Shown: one piece after another, positions 1 to 8,100 of the stretch
Layout of the letters: each line of letters opens with the position of its first letter
Numbering within the stretch: position 1 is the stretch's first letter
Origin: Margaritispora aquatica
Taxonomy: Eukaryota > Ascomycota > Leotiomycetes > Helotiales > Discinellaceae
DNA length: 10,595 nt
Assembly (NCBI GenBank): GCA_007644065.1
Contig: VJWN01000049.1
Span: forward strand, 1 to 10,595
Direction: 5' to 3'
Program-made: the position numbers and the translations under genes
Notes under the pieces: model-generated
The model's database searches: none
Told to the model about the DNA's origin: nothing
What the model saw: only the letters and a program-made list of their open reading frames with translations

Positions 1-1181
1 ATTTCATGTGCATCACGGGTCCCAGAATAACTGAAGATTCGTTCGCGATGGATTGAGCTCAGACTGGCAAGTGTATTGCACAGCGTCCAGCACTCGTGAA
101 GAGCCGTCTTGAGAGCATTGACCTCGTCATCTGAGTTATGAACCATTCGAGGATCAAACTCATCTTCACGTTGATCTTCTGGGATCCCTGCAAACCATGA
201 GTAATGCGGACTTTCTCTATCCCTAAAGTCGTTCGACGCACCTTCGAGACTACTGTGTGTGCTATTGGATCGGTAGAGTCCTCCTGTGTTCCCGGAAAGA
301 GCTTCAACCTCCTGCCTGGTTTGAGCTCGTGGAGTGGCATTTTCCAGACCGTATTTCGCAATGGGAATATCTGTGGTAATAGGTGGTGGAGACACGGGGC
401 TAGGTTGCGTTGTCTGTTGCTTATTATAAGAAATAAATCTGTCGACCACATCTTTACTACCAACCTTATTGTTTGGAACTTGTAAATCCACTCGAAAGCC
501 ATTCGAAGGGGGAGCAATCTCGTGTTGCTGATATGGGGTAGGTGTAGATCGATCACTGGCACGAGGTGGGGAGTTGGGAACAGATTCTTTGAGTGCGGAC
601 TTTTACAATTAGTCAAATTCAATTTGCAGGTCCAACAACGATCACTTACGAAATTTCCGTAACCCATTGGAGCATGTATAACAGAGACAGATTCGTCGTC
701 TAACGATGTTCTAAAGTGATCTGGCACATTCGTGCTTATTCTTTTCATCTGCTTCAACATGTCAGCATGTTCAGCTGTGCTTCAGCTAGAAGTGCCTACT
801 GCAATAATGGTTTTGGAATTGGCCGTGGAGGGCCTAGAATATTCAGGCGAAGATAACTCTCCATTCTCAATGAAATCTGAAACTTCGTCCTCGATCTCTG
901 TTGTCTCTGTGCCGTCGGTACCATTTGATGTTACTGGAGACGGCCCCACCATATCACTAGGAGAAGTCATCTGGAGGCCGTTGGGAGACAAGCCCTCATC
1001 AATTGAATATGGTCGTAGACTCGATGCTTCGGCAGAGCTGCGCGTCGATCTACAGGAGGATCAGCAAAGTGTAGAGTTATACATAAATACTGTCTTACAT
1101 TGGCTTGAACCGAGGGGAATTTGTCTGGGCTGGCGAGTTTGGACTCATGGAGAATTCGGTGTATGGAGAGAAGGCAGACAT
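1..1181 (-). CDS. Conserved-looking filamentous-fungal protein of unknown function, 5' part, four exons, runs off the left edge
   Basis: I rebuilt this gene by splicing. Exons on the minus strand are 1181-1099, 1049-800, 748-650 and 599-1. Introns are 49 nt (GTAAGA donor, CTGAT branch, TAG end), 51 nt (GTAGGC donor, CTGAC branch, CAG end) and 50 nt (GTAAGT donor, GACTAAT branch, AAG end). The joined frame is open for at least 343 residues, starting MSAFSPYTEFSMSPNSP. Residues 1-300 are rich in Ser, Pro, Thr and acids and look disordered. Residues 303-343 change to an amphipathic helical stretch with Trp and Cys (HECWTLCNTLASLSSIHRER), probably the start of a folded domain lying outside the window. 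From memory, similar helices occur in fungal proteins labelled DUF7624; I could not check this. The weak point is the second intron: its donor is atypical, and without it an in-frame TGA (784-782) breaks the gene. No function is proposed. Confidence 0.72.
749..799 (-). other. Probable 51-nt intron containing an in-frame stop
   Basis: The flanking exons are in the same frame, and both splice sites fall at phase 0. The 51-nt segment begins with the unusual donor GTAGGC, has a CTGAC branch-like site about 13 nt before the end, and ends GAAGCAG. Retaining it would add 17 codons, the sixth of which is TGA. Its last 11 codons read AEHADMLKQ-like and resemble real coding sequence. A nonsense mutation or sequencing error in a continuous exon is therefore a live alternative. 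Confidence 0.5.
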
Positions 1182-1680
1182 TAAATTGCCTGGAGAAGCA
1201 ACCAAGGGACTTTCCAATGCCATATTTGAAGCCAGGCTCTGGTCGTGTAGATCCTGCAGAGGCCTCCGACTAGGTCTTTAAGGCTGATGGCGAGAAGAGA
1301 AGATGGTAACGGTCTTCCCAGCTAACGGCGCAGGCTTCCAACGAACAACAACAGGTGTGGGTCGGTCAAGGCTGAATAGAGGAGCTCTCGGCGTAAGAAG
1401 CTGTAAACTCTCCAGTTCTAGCTCGTGAGCAGCAGCAGGCGATCAGATCAATCAATTCGCATGCGCGGTGCAGTTCGAGAGAGAGTGTGTAGGATAATCG
1501 CAGTGGATGCGATATGTATGCGATGCTGCAGATGAGGGTCGGGCTGGCAGGTCGGCAATGCTCGAGGTGCAGATGTACAAGCTGGTGTACGTACAATTGA
1601 GTGGAATGGAGTAGGTAGCGCGGTAAGAGGACATATCGCGACGAAGCAGTCTCTTGGGTGTGGATGCGAGGTCTCCAGTA

Positions 1681-1716
1681 TGTATGGATGTATGGATGTA
1701 TGGATGTATGGATGGA
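1681..1716. repeat. Octanucleotide tandem repeat (TGTATGGA, four copies plus a half)
   Basis: Four perfect copies of TGTATGGA run from 1681 to 1712, followed by a TGGA half unit. It lies 0.5 kb upstream of the left gene's start and is probably transcribed or promoter-proximal. Copy number is likely to vary between strains. Confidence 0.9.
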
Positions 1717-1879
1717 TAGTTGGGGTAAAATGTATGGACTATGTACGGACTTCTGAACTGAATCTGATCGGTGGTGCAGGCAGACAAACAGTCAGTTATC
1801 TTCACTAACTTTTGATTGACTCTTGACGATGCTGTGCCGCAGTCTCACATTCCAGAAAGAACAACGTCGGCTTCGGCTA

Positions 1880-1980
1880 AGGGGGAGGAGGGGAGGGGGC
1901 TCAGGTTCAGAATTAGGACAGGGTGAGACCGAGAGTGAGAGGTGAAAGAGAGAGACCTGGAGAGAGAGAGCGTAGAAGGT
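1880..1980 (-). promoter_or_regulatory. Pyrimidine-rich tract (read on the minus strand), possible transcription-start region of the left gene
   Basis: The plus strand is dominated by G and A here (GGGGGAGGAGGGGAGGGGG, then repeated GAGAGA blocks), so the minus strand reads as CT-rich DNA. CT-rich stretches just before the transcription start are common in filamentous fungal genes. It lies 0.7-0.8 kb upstream of the ATG at 1181, which would imply a long leader or a leader intron. This placement is inferred from composition only. Confidence 0.35.
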
Positions 1981-2090
1981 GAGTGATTGAGGGACTGAAG
2001 GACAGAGGTATTGTGGGATTGAGGGTTCCAGTTGGAATTCTAGGCCGAAGGTGTCAGGGTGTGGCCTTGAGGATTATTGATGGTTGATGG

Positions 2091-2118
2091 TCGAGGGTCG
2101 AGGGTCGAGGGTCGAGGG
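2091..2118. repeat. Heptanucleotide tandem repeat (TCGAGGG, four perfect copies)
   Basis: Four exact TCGAGGG units are flanked by decayed copies on both sides (TTGATGG before, TCGTGG and TCGAAGG after). It is G-rich on the plus strand with GGG at a 7-nt period, so a G-quadruplex is possible. It does not match the TTAGGG telomere repeat. Confidence 0.9.
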
Positions 2119-2272
2119 TCGTGGTCGAAGGGGTGGAAGGACTTGGCTTGGTGGTGGGGAGTGGGCTTGCTGCAAGGCGAGCAGGGGGAGCTTTTCAGAA
2201 GTTCTTTTGGGAAAAACACCACCAACATAGGTAACCCCCCATATCCATACAGTATGTTGATTGAGCCTGGGA

Positions 2273-2290
2273 TTCGAATTCGAATTCGAA
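2273..2290. repeat. 18-bp perfect palindrome, (TTCGAA) three times
   Basis: TTCGAATTCGAATTCGAA is identical to its own reverse complement and is also three tandem TTCGAA units. It could be a protein-binding site or a chance microsatellite. It is not a canonical heat-shock element, because its period is 6 rather than the 5-bp unit spacing. Confidence 0.85.
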
Positions 2291-2970
2291 GAAACAAGAA
2301 CTTGAGGCTGAGGAGCTAATGTACGATGCAAGACTCACCCAGAGATCTAATCAGCAGACAAACAGCTTTAGGAGACATGTATTGGTTATTCCACAAGTTG
2401 GAGACGTCTAAAAGACTAGGAAACAATCAAGCTGTACGAAGAGATGCATAGATGGGACTCGAGTATGGATGTCTGGAGGAGCTGGCTTTCACCTGAACTT
2501 GAGGTGAGCGGAAGACGTGACCGAGTGTGATTCAAAGACGATGCCAAAGGTACGGATGGTCGAATGACAGAGCTTCAAATGCTTCCAACTGCACTCCGGA
2601 TTAAAAATGTGGCAGAAACAACTGTCAAGAAGTCGAGAGCCACCGAGAGCAGCTTCGGACATCTCTAGCATCCCAAGCGATCAAAGACTTGTTGCATCTT
2701 TCTTGGATGAAAAGGATGAAAAACCAACGAATCACAAACAATTTGGCGCGTCTGCTGCATGGTTTGATGCATCTGTTTGCAGGCATTATGAATGTTCGAA
2801 TGTTTGGGCGCTTAACAAAAGGCATGCTGAATGCTAGCGATGTTTGCATGGCTTCTATTTGCTGCGACAGAATGTGGATTACGCTTAACCATTCCCATTG
2901 TGTCTTTCCACCTCGCGTCGACCTCCTTTTCCTAAGGATCTAGGTACTAATCCCACATCCACCAGAGAAA

Positions 2971-2994
2971 TCCCAAGGTCCCAAGGTCCCAAGG
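2971..2994. repeat. Octanucleotide tandem repeat (TCCCAAGG, three copies)
   Basis: Three exact TCCCAAGG units lie back to back and are followed by a degenerate TCTC. No gene is firmly assigned here. The repeat would fall within the transcript of the possible minus-strand gene starting at 3437 if that gene extends this far. Confidence 0.9.
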
Positions 2995-3338
2995 TCTCAC
3001 TCCAGACGGCACCAAAAGATTCTTCTCCCCTCGTCAATCCCAGCCGATGTGTTCTTGAACGGGAATGTCTTAGGCACAGAAGAAGTGTGATAGCTCAATG
3101 TGCCAAAGCTTTGTCACTTTCCAACCAATTGGGTTCTCACCATAACCCCATTTTCCATCCATTCTCCCCCACCAACCAAGCACCAAGCCAAAGATTGCCA
3201 GCAGCCAAAAGCACCCAAAGCAACTCCGAGAGCAAAAGGACGTCGCGGGATCAGCCGTTTCTGGGTAACAAACCATACGGCGAAGACACCTCATCCAGAG
3301 AGTCCAGTGACTCCACATTCATGCTGCTCATTGCTTAC

Positions 3339-3437
3339 CTTGCACTTTCTGGTCAAAGTCAAAACATTTAGCCGATCCTGCGGACCCGTTGCGGTGGGTG
3401 TGGTGGCTCTTGGAGGGGTCGACTTGGGATCGGCCAT
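3339..3437 (-). CDS. Possible first coding exon of a small unidentified gene
   Basis: An ATG at 3437 sits in a strong context (ATCATGCCATGG) and opens 33 codons that read MADPKSTPPRATTPTATGPQ and then DRLNVLTLTRKCK. The run ends exactly at a canonical AAG|GTAAGC donor at phase 0. Reading through the donor gives only 15 more residues before a stop. The next exon is not settled. One option is an acceptor at 3261 (ACCCAG), which gives a 78-nt intron and an exon from 3260 encoding about 47 residues with a hydrophobic, membrane-like stretch (PFALGVALGAFGCWQSLAW), but I see no good branch site for it. The N-terminal Pro/Thr/Ala-rich composition looks coding. I do not recognise the product, and chance is possible. 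Confidence 0.35.
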
Positions 3438-4458
3438 GGCATGATATGGCACAGCATGGCGGAGATCTATAACTATTTTTCTAACGCCATGGTTTAGCTT
3501 GACAAACTTGACATGGTTGAAGCAACAGTTGGGAATGGTAGGTCCAAAGTTTCCTGCGGTCAGCACATGCCACGATGCTTTTTCAGACTTGGACATCAAG
3601 TTGCTGAGCCTGTAGAAGCTGGCGATGAGACGCATTGTACGTCCGTATGATAGGAAGTCAGTGATATCAAGTGAAATCTCAGCCCCCAAACTTCCGGCAC
3701 TTCGAGTTCTTACTTGTCAAGTCCCGAGAACGTCTTCTTTATTGGCCCCATGCAAGTCGTCTGAAAAGTCTTTTAAATCTCACATAACAGCACAATTATT
3801 GCACTCAATGACTTTCATTGACTATGAAAACCTCACATGTCCCGACATTGACAAGAGCCTCCGTTCTTGCATGGCAGTGGGCTTCTCCCACAGAAAATTT
3901 CACTATCTGCGCCTCTGCTAGCCTTATGACACGCACTGTGCGCTTGCATAGGCGCCCGTGTGAATGCCATCCTATCAAAACCAAACACTTGCTCGATCTT
4001 GCCGATGGTAAATGTTGGCTCATGCTCTCAGAACGGAGGAACAACATAAAAAGCCAACAGGGCGAGGAGATTTTCCCTCGTGGAAGGTCACCAAAGGGCG
4101 GAGTGAGACCTCAATCGAGTTTGAACTCTAATATACGGCGCAGATTCCGTGCAGTGAAGTATGCGACCTAAAGGCACAGAATCGGAGAAGAGCTTCCTTC
4201 AAGCCTTTGGTAAAGTGTGGACTGAGACTGGCGCTTAAAGCTGTCACACACAGGCTGATCGGGATCTTGTGCCAAGCGGCGAAGTATAATCTGCCCCAAG
4301 GGATGGGAAATGGTGGATAGTTTGTGTGTCAATGGTGAATCTGATTTTTGTGTAGCAACCCATTCCCAAGTCTCCCAACGCCGTGCCCATTGCGCCATCT
4401 ATGCAGTCATCCCTCGTTCTCCTCCTGGAGTATAACGCCAAATCCCTAGACCCACACT
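3438..4458. other. Intergenic region without a convincing gene
   Basis: All frames here give open stretches of 60-130 codons with unremarkable composition, and none shows a domain or consistent splice structure. The right end must hold the 3' untranslated region of RPB10, and the left end the leader of the possible gene starting at 3437. No tRNA, snRNA or transposon signature was seen by eye. Confidence 0.5.
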
Positions 4459-4872
4459 TCAACCCATGGCAGCTTTCTTTGCGTCTCGCTCGGCGGGGTT
4501 GTATCTGCGAAGCTATTAGCAATGAAGTTTGCTGAAGATCCGCAGAGCCTGGGCTAATTCCCGAAAAGACACGCGTGTCTTGACATACTTTAGGAGCTTC
4601 TCAATCAGATCCACATGGGTCATGATCATGCGGCGACAACAGTAACGCTTGCATCCAAGCTGATCCATAGCTTCTCTGCAAAAATCGTGAGCGTAACTTC
4701 AAACTTCTTAGAGAATCGTATTCGTACCCATCTGCCACACCCTCATCGATGAGCTTCAAGTATCTCTCCCATAAATCGCCCACAACCTGTAGAGTGTTAG
4801 TGAAAGATGCTTCATTATGCGCCTATGTATTCTTACCTTCCCGCAAGAGAAACAACGGACGGGAATAATCAT
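4459..4872 (-). CDS. RPB10: DNA-directed RNA polymerases I, II and III subunit Rpb10 (RPABC5), four exons
   Basis: Exons on the minus strand are 4872-4837, 4786-4728, 4675-4589 and 4504-4459 (228 nt including stop, 75 aa). Introns are 50 nt (GTAAGA donor, CACTAAC branch, ACAG end), 52 nt (GTACGA donor, GCAG end) and 84 nt (GTATGT donor, GCTAAT branch, GCAG end). The product starts [12 protein letters not shown], continues with [20 protein letters not shown], and ends [17 protein letters not shown]. These blocks are the hallmark of Rpb10, and the length fits the family (about 70 aa). The zinc ligands are present: Cys7 and Cys10 in CFSC, and Cys44 and Cys45 in the RYCCRR block. Rpb10 is a small essential subunit shared by all three nuclear RNA polymerases, where it helps hold the assembly platform with Rpb3, Rpb11 and Rpb12. 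It is transcribed divergently from NAN1. Retaining intron 3 keeps the frame and gives a different 84-residue form. Confidence 0.96.
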
Positions 4873-5054
4873 CTTTCAGATTTACGATTGAGAAATTGGG
4901 AGACCGAATCTACAGTTTCGAAACAGAGAGGGAGAGTCGCGGTTTGAACAAAGTGTTGTCTTTGATATTGACGTCGCGGTGCCTGAAAGAATCTCAAAAT
5001 CTCCCCTTGTAAAATGTTCAAAGCTAAAGTGATTTTGGACCGTGATCTTATCGC

Positions 5055-5061
5055 TGATTGG
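5055..5061 (-). promoter_or_regulatory. CCAAT box (HAP/CBC-type site)
   Basis: The minus strand reads CCGCCAATCAGC around this position. CCAATCA is the preferred form bound by the fungal CCAAT-binding complex. It is about 190 bp upstream of the RPB10 ATG and 93 bp upstream of the NAN1 ATG. Binding is inferred from the motif only. Confidence 0.5.
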
Positions 5062-5121
5062 CGGGTGACTTCAGGTGGATCTGGCGATAGCAAAAAAAAG
5101 TTCCAAAAGTTCACCCGCCAA
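5058..5121. repeat. 11-bp perfect inverted repeat in the shared promoter
   Basis: The left arm TTGGCGGGTGA (5058-5068) and right arm TCACCCGCCAA (5111-5121) are exact reverse complements separated by 42 bp. Two copies of the same site in opposite orientation in a divergent promoter suggest a factor site serving each gene. The right arm is 33 bp before the NAN1 ATG. Confidence 0.85.
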
Positions 5122-5187
5122 ATGCATGCAAATACTGCAAACATCAGCACCATATGGACTCTGACAACAGCATGGCTTCGGTACTGA
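5122..5187 (+). promoter_or_regulatory. Upstream ORFs overlapping the NAN1 start
   Basis: Two ATGs precede the annotated NAN1 start. The one at 5122 runs 21 codons to TGA at 5185-5187. The one at 5126 runs 12 codons to TGA at 5162-5164. Both are out of frame with NAN1 and stop beyond its first ATG (5154). They would lower initiation there if the transcript begins upstream of 5122. The transcription start is unknown, so they may not be in the mRNA. Confidence 0.4.
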
Positions 5188-8100
5188 AGCGCAAGAGGGC
5201 GTCTTTGGAGATTGGAGAGACTCCAAAGCGAGCGAGGTCTACGAAAATAAAATCTATGGAATCTATCCCAAAACTGAGCGAAGTCTCAGGCTGGAACGCC
5301 GCATTCAACCCACCAGCACCAGGATTGACGTCCACAGACGGAATAAATGGCATTGAAATCCAAGATTCAAGGGCAAAATCACCACAGGCTGTTCATTTTG
5401 AGGACTATGTAGAAGATTCGCAATCGAGTGCAGCGGACGACCAGCAGGCTTTGGTGGGCAGACGTTCCAAACAATTAGCAACAGATGAAGGGCTCGGAAG
5501 CTCGCAGACTGTAGGCAGAACCCCGCAGAAGAGCAGTCAGTCTGAAAGGTCTTTGGAAAAGAAGCTGGCAAAGAAGAAGGCCGATCTGTGGAAGATATCT
5601 GAACCCATTGGAGGCCGTCTGATTAATGTAGATCCAGTGTTCACTCATGACGAGAAGTACGGAACTTCCACTTGTTTGAAAAACATAGCTAACCAGTCTA
5701 GATTTTTGATTGTCGCAAACCGAACGACAATTCAAGTGTACTCAACGTCAAATTCGCTGCTTACCCGGTCTATTAAATTGAGACTTACTGCGTCTGCCAC
5801 CTCCCCACCTCGAATCATCGCCTTCGCCTTGTCTCCAAGCTCAGAGAATATTCTATGGGTAGCATGTTCTGATGCAAACATTTTTCGGATAGACTGGACC
5901 ACCGGAGCGGGTGCTGAACAGTCGTGGGGGGTATCTTCATCAGGATGTGTCCATATGACAGTGGCTTCCATGGAATCAGCTGGTCGTAGACGTGATGTTG
6001 TTTTCACTACTGAGATACGAAAAGATGGAGGATTTCGTGTGACTGCAAACGAGTTGGCTATACCTGATTCTGGAATTGCCAATGCTGCAAGGACGATCTA
6101 CACCTCGAATGAGAGGATCAATTTTCTGAAGTCTGGCAAAGAAGGTGGAGTTATTGTGGGATCATCTGGAAAGAAAATCCTCGTGGGTCGACTCCGTTCT
6201 ACCGAGTACAGCACTATCGACAAAATTAGATATGAGTTCCGCATTTTTGAATCTTCAGATCCTATCAAATCACTAGACATTCGGGTGTCAGACCGAAGCT
6301 TTGCGGAGGGAGAAGGCTTGAAGAAAGCCTCTAAAAAGATGCCAGTAGTCGATGTTGTTGTGGGCGACGTCAAGGGGGTCGTTTACATACACAATGACCT
6401 CTTCATGAAGCTTTTCTCAGAGGGGATTGTTCAAACAGGTTTAAGTCTTGTGCCTCGCAAATTGCATTGGCATAGGCAAGCAGTATATACAGTCAAGTGG
6501 TCTAAAGATGGTAAGTCTTTTCTAGACATCCATGGGCGTGCACTAATCAGCTATAGGAAACTACGTTATTTCTGGTGGAACAGAAACTGTTCTTGTGCTT
6601 TGGCAGCTTGACACCGGCAAGCATCAATTTCTTCCTCATATGTCAACTACCATTCAGAATGTGGTCGTTTCGCCCACTGGATCGTCATATGCTGTTCAGC
6701 TTGCTGATAATTCCGCTATGGTTTTGTCTACAGCAGAACTCCAACCGACAGCAAACATCTCAGGTATTCAGATATCTGTCATCGAGCCTGAAGTACCTTT
6801 GGAATCTCAAATCTGGATGGTCAGAGATACGAAGTGGTCAAAACCTCTTGTGCAACGAACTCCTGCCGTAGTTAATCCTTCGCAGCCATCGCGACTTCTC
6901 CTCGGTGTTGGTCATGTCCAAACCATTGATCCCAATCGACCGCAGAAGATGAGCAACCCATACTTGGAGACGTTCGATTTGGGAGCAGGTCATAACGTCT
7001 CTCGCCAGGCACTAGCCAGGACTAGTGCTACGAATGTGGTTGCTACCCCCAGTACCTATCGCATAACAGAACCTCGTGTCACTCACATCAAAGTATCCCA
7101 TGATGGACAGTGGCTAGCGACGGTTGACGAGTGGACACCTCCGGCGGCAGAATTTGAGCACTTGAAACATTCCAATAAGGCCCTTCTGGGGGAGCAACGA
7201 CACAGACGCGAGGTTTTCTTGAAGTTCTGGCAATGGAACAACCAACTCTCGAATTGGGAGTTATCCTCACGAATCAATTCTCCGCATGCAGCAGGGGAGG
7301 ACTTGGCCGATGCTGGAAGGATCTTTGATCTTGCAGTAGATCCGACCTCTCTGCGTTTTGCGACCATTGGTGAAGATGGCGTGGTTCGAACCTGGACTCC
7401 TAGAACAAGGAAGCGAGATGGAATAGTCGTCCGTGATCAGGAGAAGAGGCCTTTGCGAAATTGGAATTGCGAAAACGCTATCTTGCTTAGCAAACTGGAA
7501 CTTTTGGACACAACTACAGTGGATGCGGTTCCAAACACAGGACTTCTCGCCTTTTCGAGTGATAGTTCCTTGCTTGCCGCAGCATGCAGTAGTGAGGATG
7601 GTTTGGTGCATCTTATCAGTCCTGAAACTGGCTCCATTCGCACCTCTCATACAGGCCTCTTTGATGAGGAGATTTTTGGTCTGCAAATCCTCGGCCAGGA
7701 TCTTATTGTCGTCTCTGAAAATCTCCTTGTCTTCGATCTCGTTGCACAAGAGCTGCGTTATGGCACCACTCTCAAATCCATCACATCTCTCTCCATTGAG
7801 CAGAAGCAAGAAATGATACATCTTGCCATCGATGAGCGGAGTCAAACCTTTGCCCTCGCACTTCCGAAGTTTGTAGACCCAATAGTTACATATCTTGAAT
7901 CCGACAGGACCAACGAGATTCCCAAGAGCCCAAAGACTTCCCTTTTGCAAGCTTCTTCTGATCTTTTCGTCTTCTCTCAAGACAACACATTTCCACAGCT
8001 GCACCAAGCGTTCTCCTCCATCATTAGTGCACTCATCCCCGTCGTTGGCACACAGGGCTATCTCGTCCTTGATACCGCAGCTGAGATCCACACAGTGGGC

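Larger units (their letters stand above)
1182..3338. other. Long gene-poor region with upstream sequence of the left gene
   Basis: I see no convincing gene in this 2.1 kb. Open frames here are short, lack splice logic or known domains, and one (1805-1452, minus) is largely made by the tandem repeat at 1681-1716. The left part is probably the 5' leader and promoter of the minus-strand gene starting at 1181. It holds a purine-rich tract at about 1880-1980, which is pyrimidine-rich on that gene's strand, as is common near transcription starts in filamentous fungi. Further right are short tandem repeats and an 18-bp palindrome. A CCAAT motif on the minus strand lies at 2381-2385. The segment 2500-3338 may hold the intron and later exons of the possible gene starting at 3437. 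Confidence 0.5.
4873..5153. promoter_or_regulatory. Shared bidirectional promoter between RPB10 and NAN1
   Basis: Only 281 bp separate the two divergent start codons, so both promoters and both leaders must fit here. A CCAAT box in the preferred CCAATCA form is read on the minus strand at 5055-5061, next to a GC-rich block. An 11-bp inverted repeat (5058-5068 and 5111-5121) overlaps it. An A-rich run (AAAAAAAA, 5092-5099) may exclude nucleosomes. There is no clear TATA box, as expected for housekeeping genes. Confidence 0.75.

Noticed and set aside
1452..1805. 117-codon minus-strand open frame in the upstream region of the left gene
   Set aside because: It is mostly created by the TGTATGGA repeat (translating as an IHPYIHT pattern), has no domain, and lies in the probable leader or promoter.
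2091..2118. Telomere-like repeat or CRISPR-like array
   Set aside because: TCGAGGG is not the fungal TTAGGG repeat, and the units are directly adjacent with no spacers.
2273..2290. Heat-shock element or tRNA B-box at the TTCGAA block
   Set aside because: Heat-shock elements need alternating GAA/TTC at 5-bp spacing, and here the period is 6. No tRNA acceptor or anticodon arms can be folded around it.
2898..3371. 157-codon plus-strand open frame
   Set aside because: It has random-looking composition, contains the TCCCAAGG repeat, and shows no domain. It overlaps the possible minus-strand exon at 3339-3437.
3291..3689. 132-codon minus-strand open frame starting at 3689
   Set aside because: Only the last part, from the internal ATG at 3437 to the splice donor, looks coding. 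The upstream part (3689-3438) looks like leader sequence.
3818..4171. 117-codon plus-strand open frame
   Set aside because: It has no recognisable motif and no splice partners, and an overlapping minus-strand frame is equally open. It is treated as non-coding.
4601..4783. 60-codon minus-strand open frame as a separate small protein
   Set aside because: Its beginning ([14 protein letters not shown]) is RPB10 exon 2. The rest is intron 2 and exon 3 read in the wrong frame.
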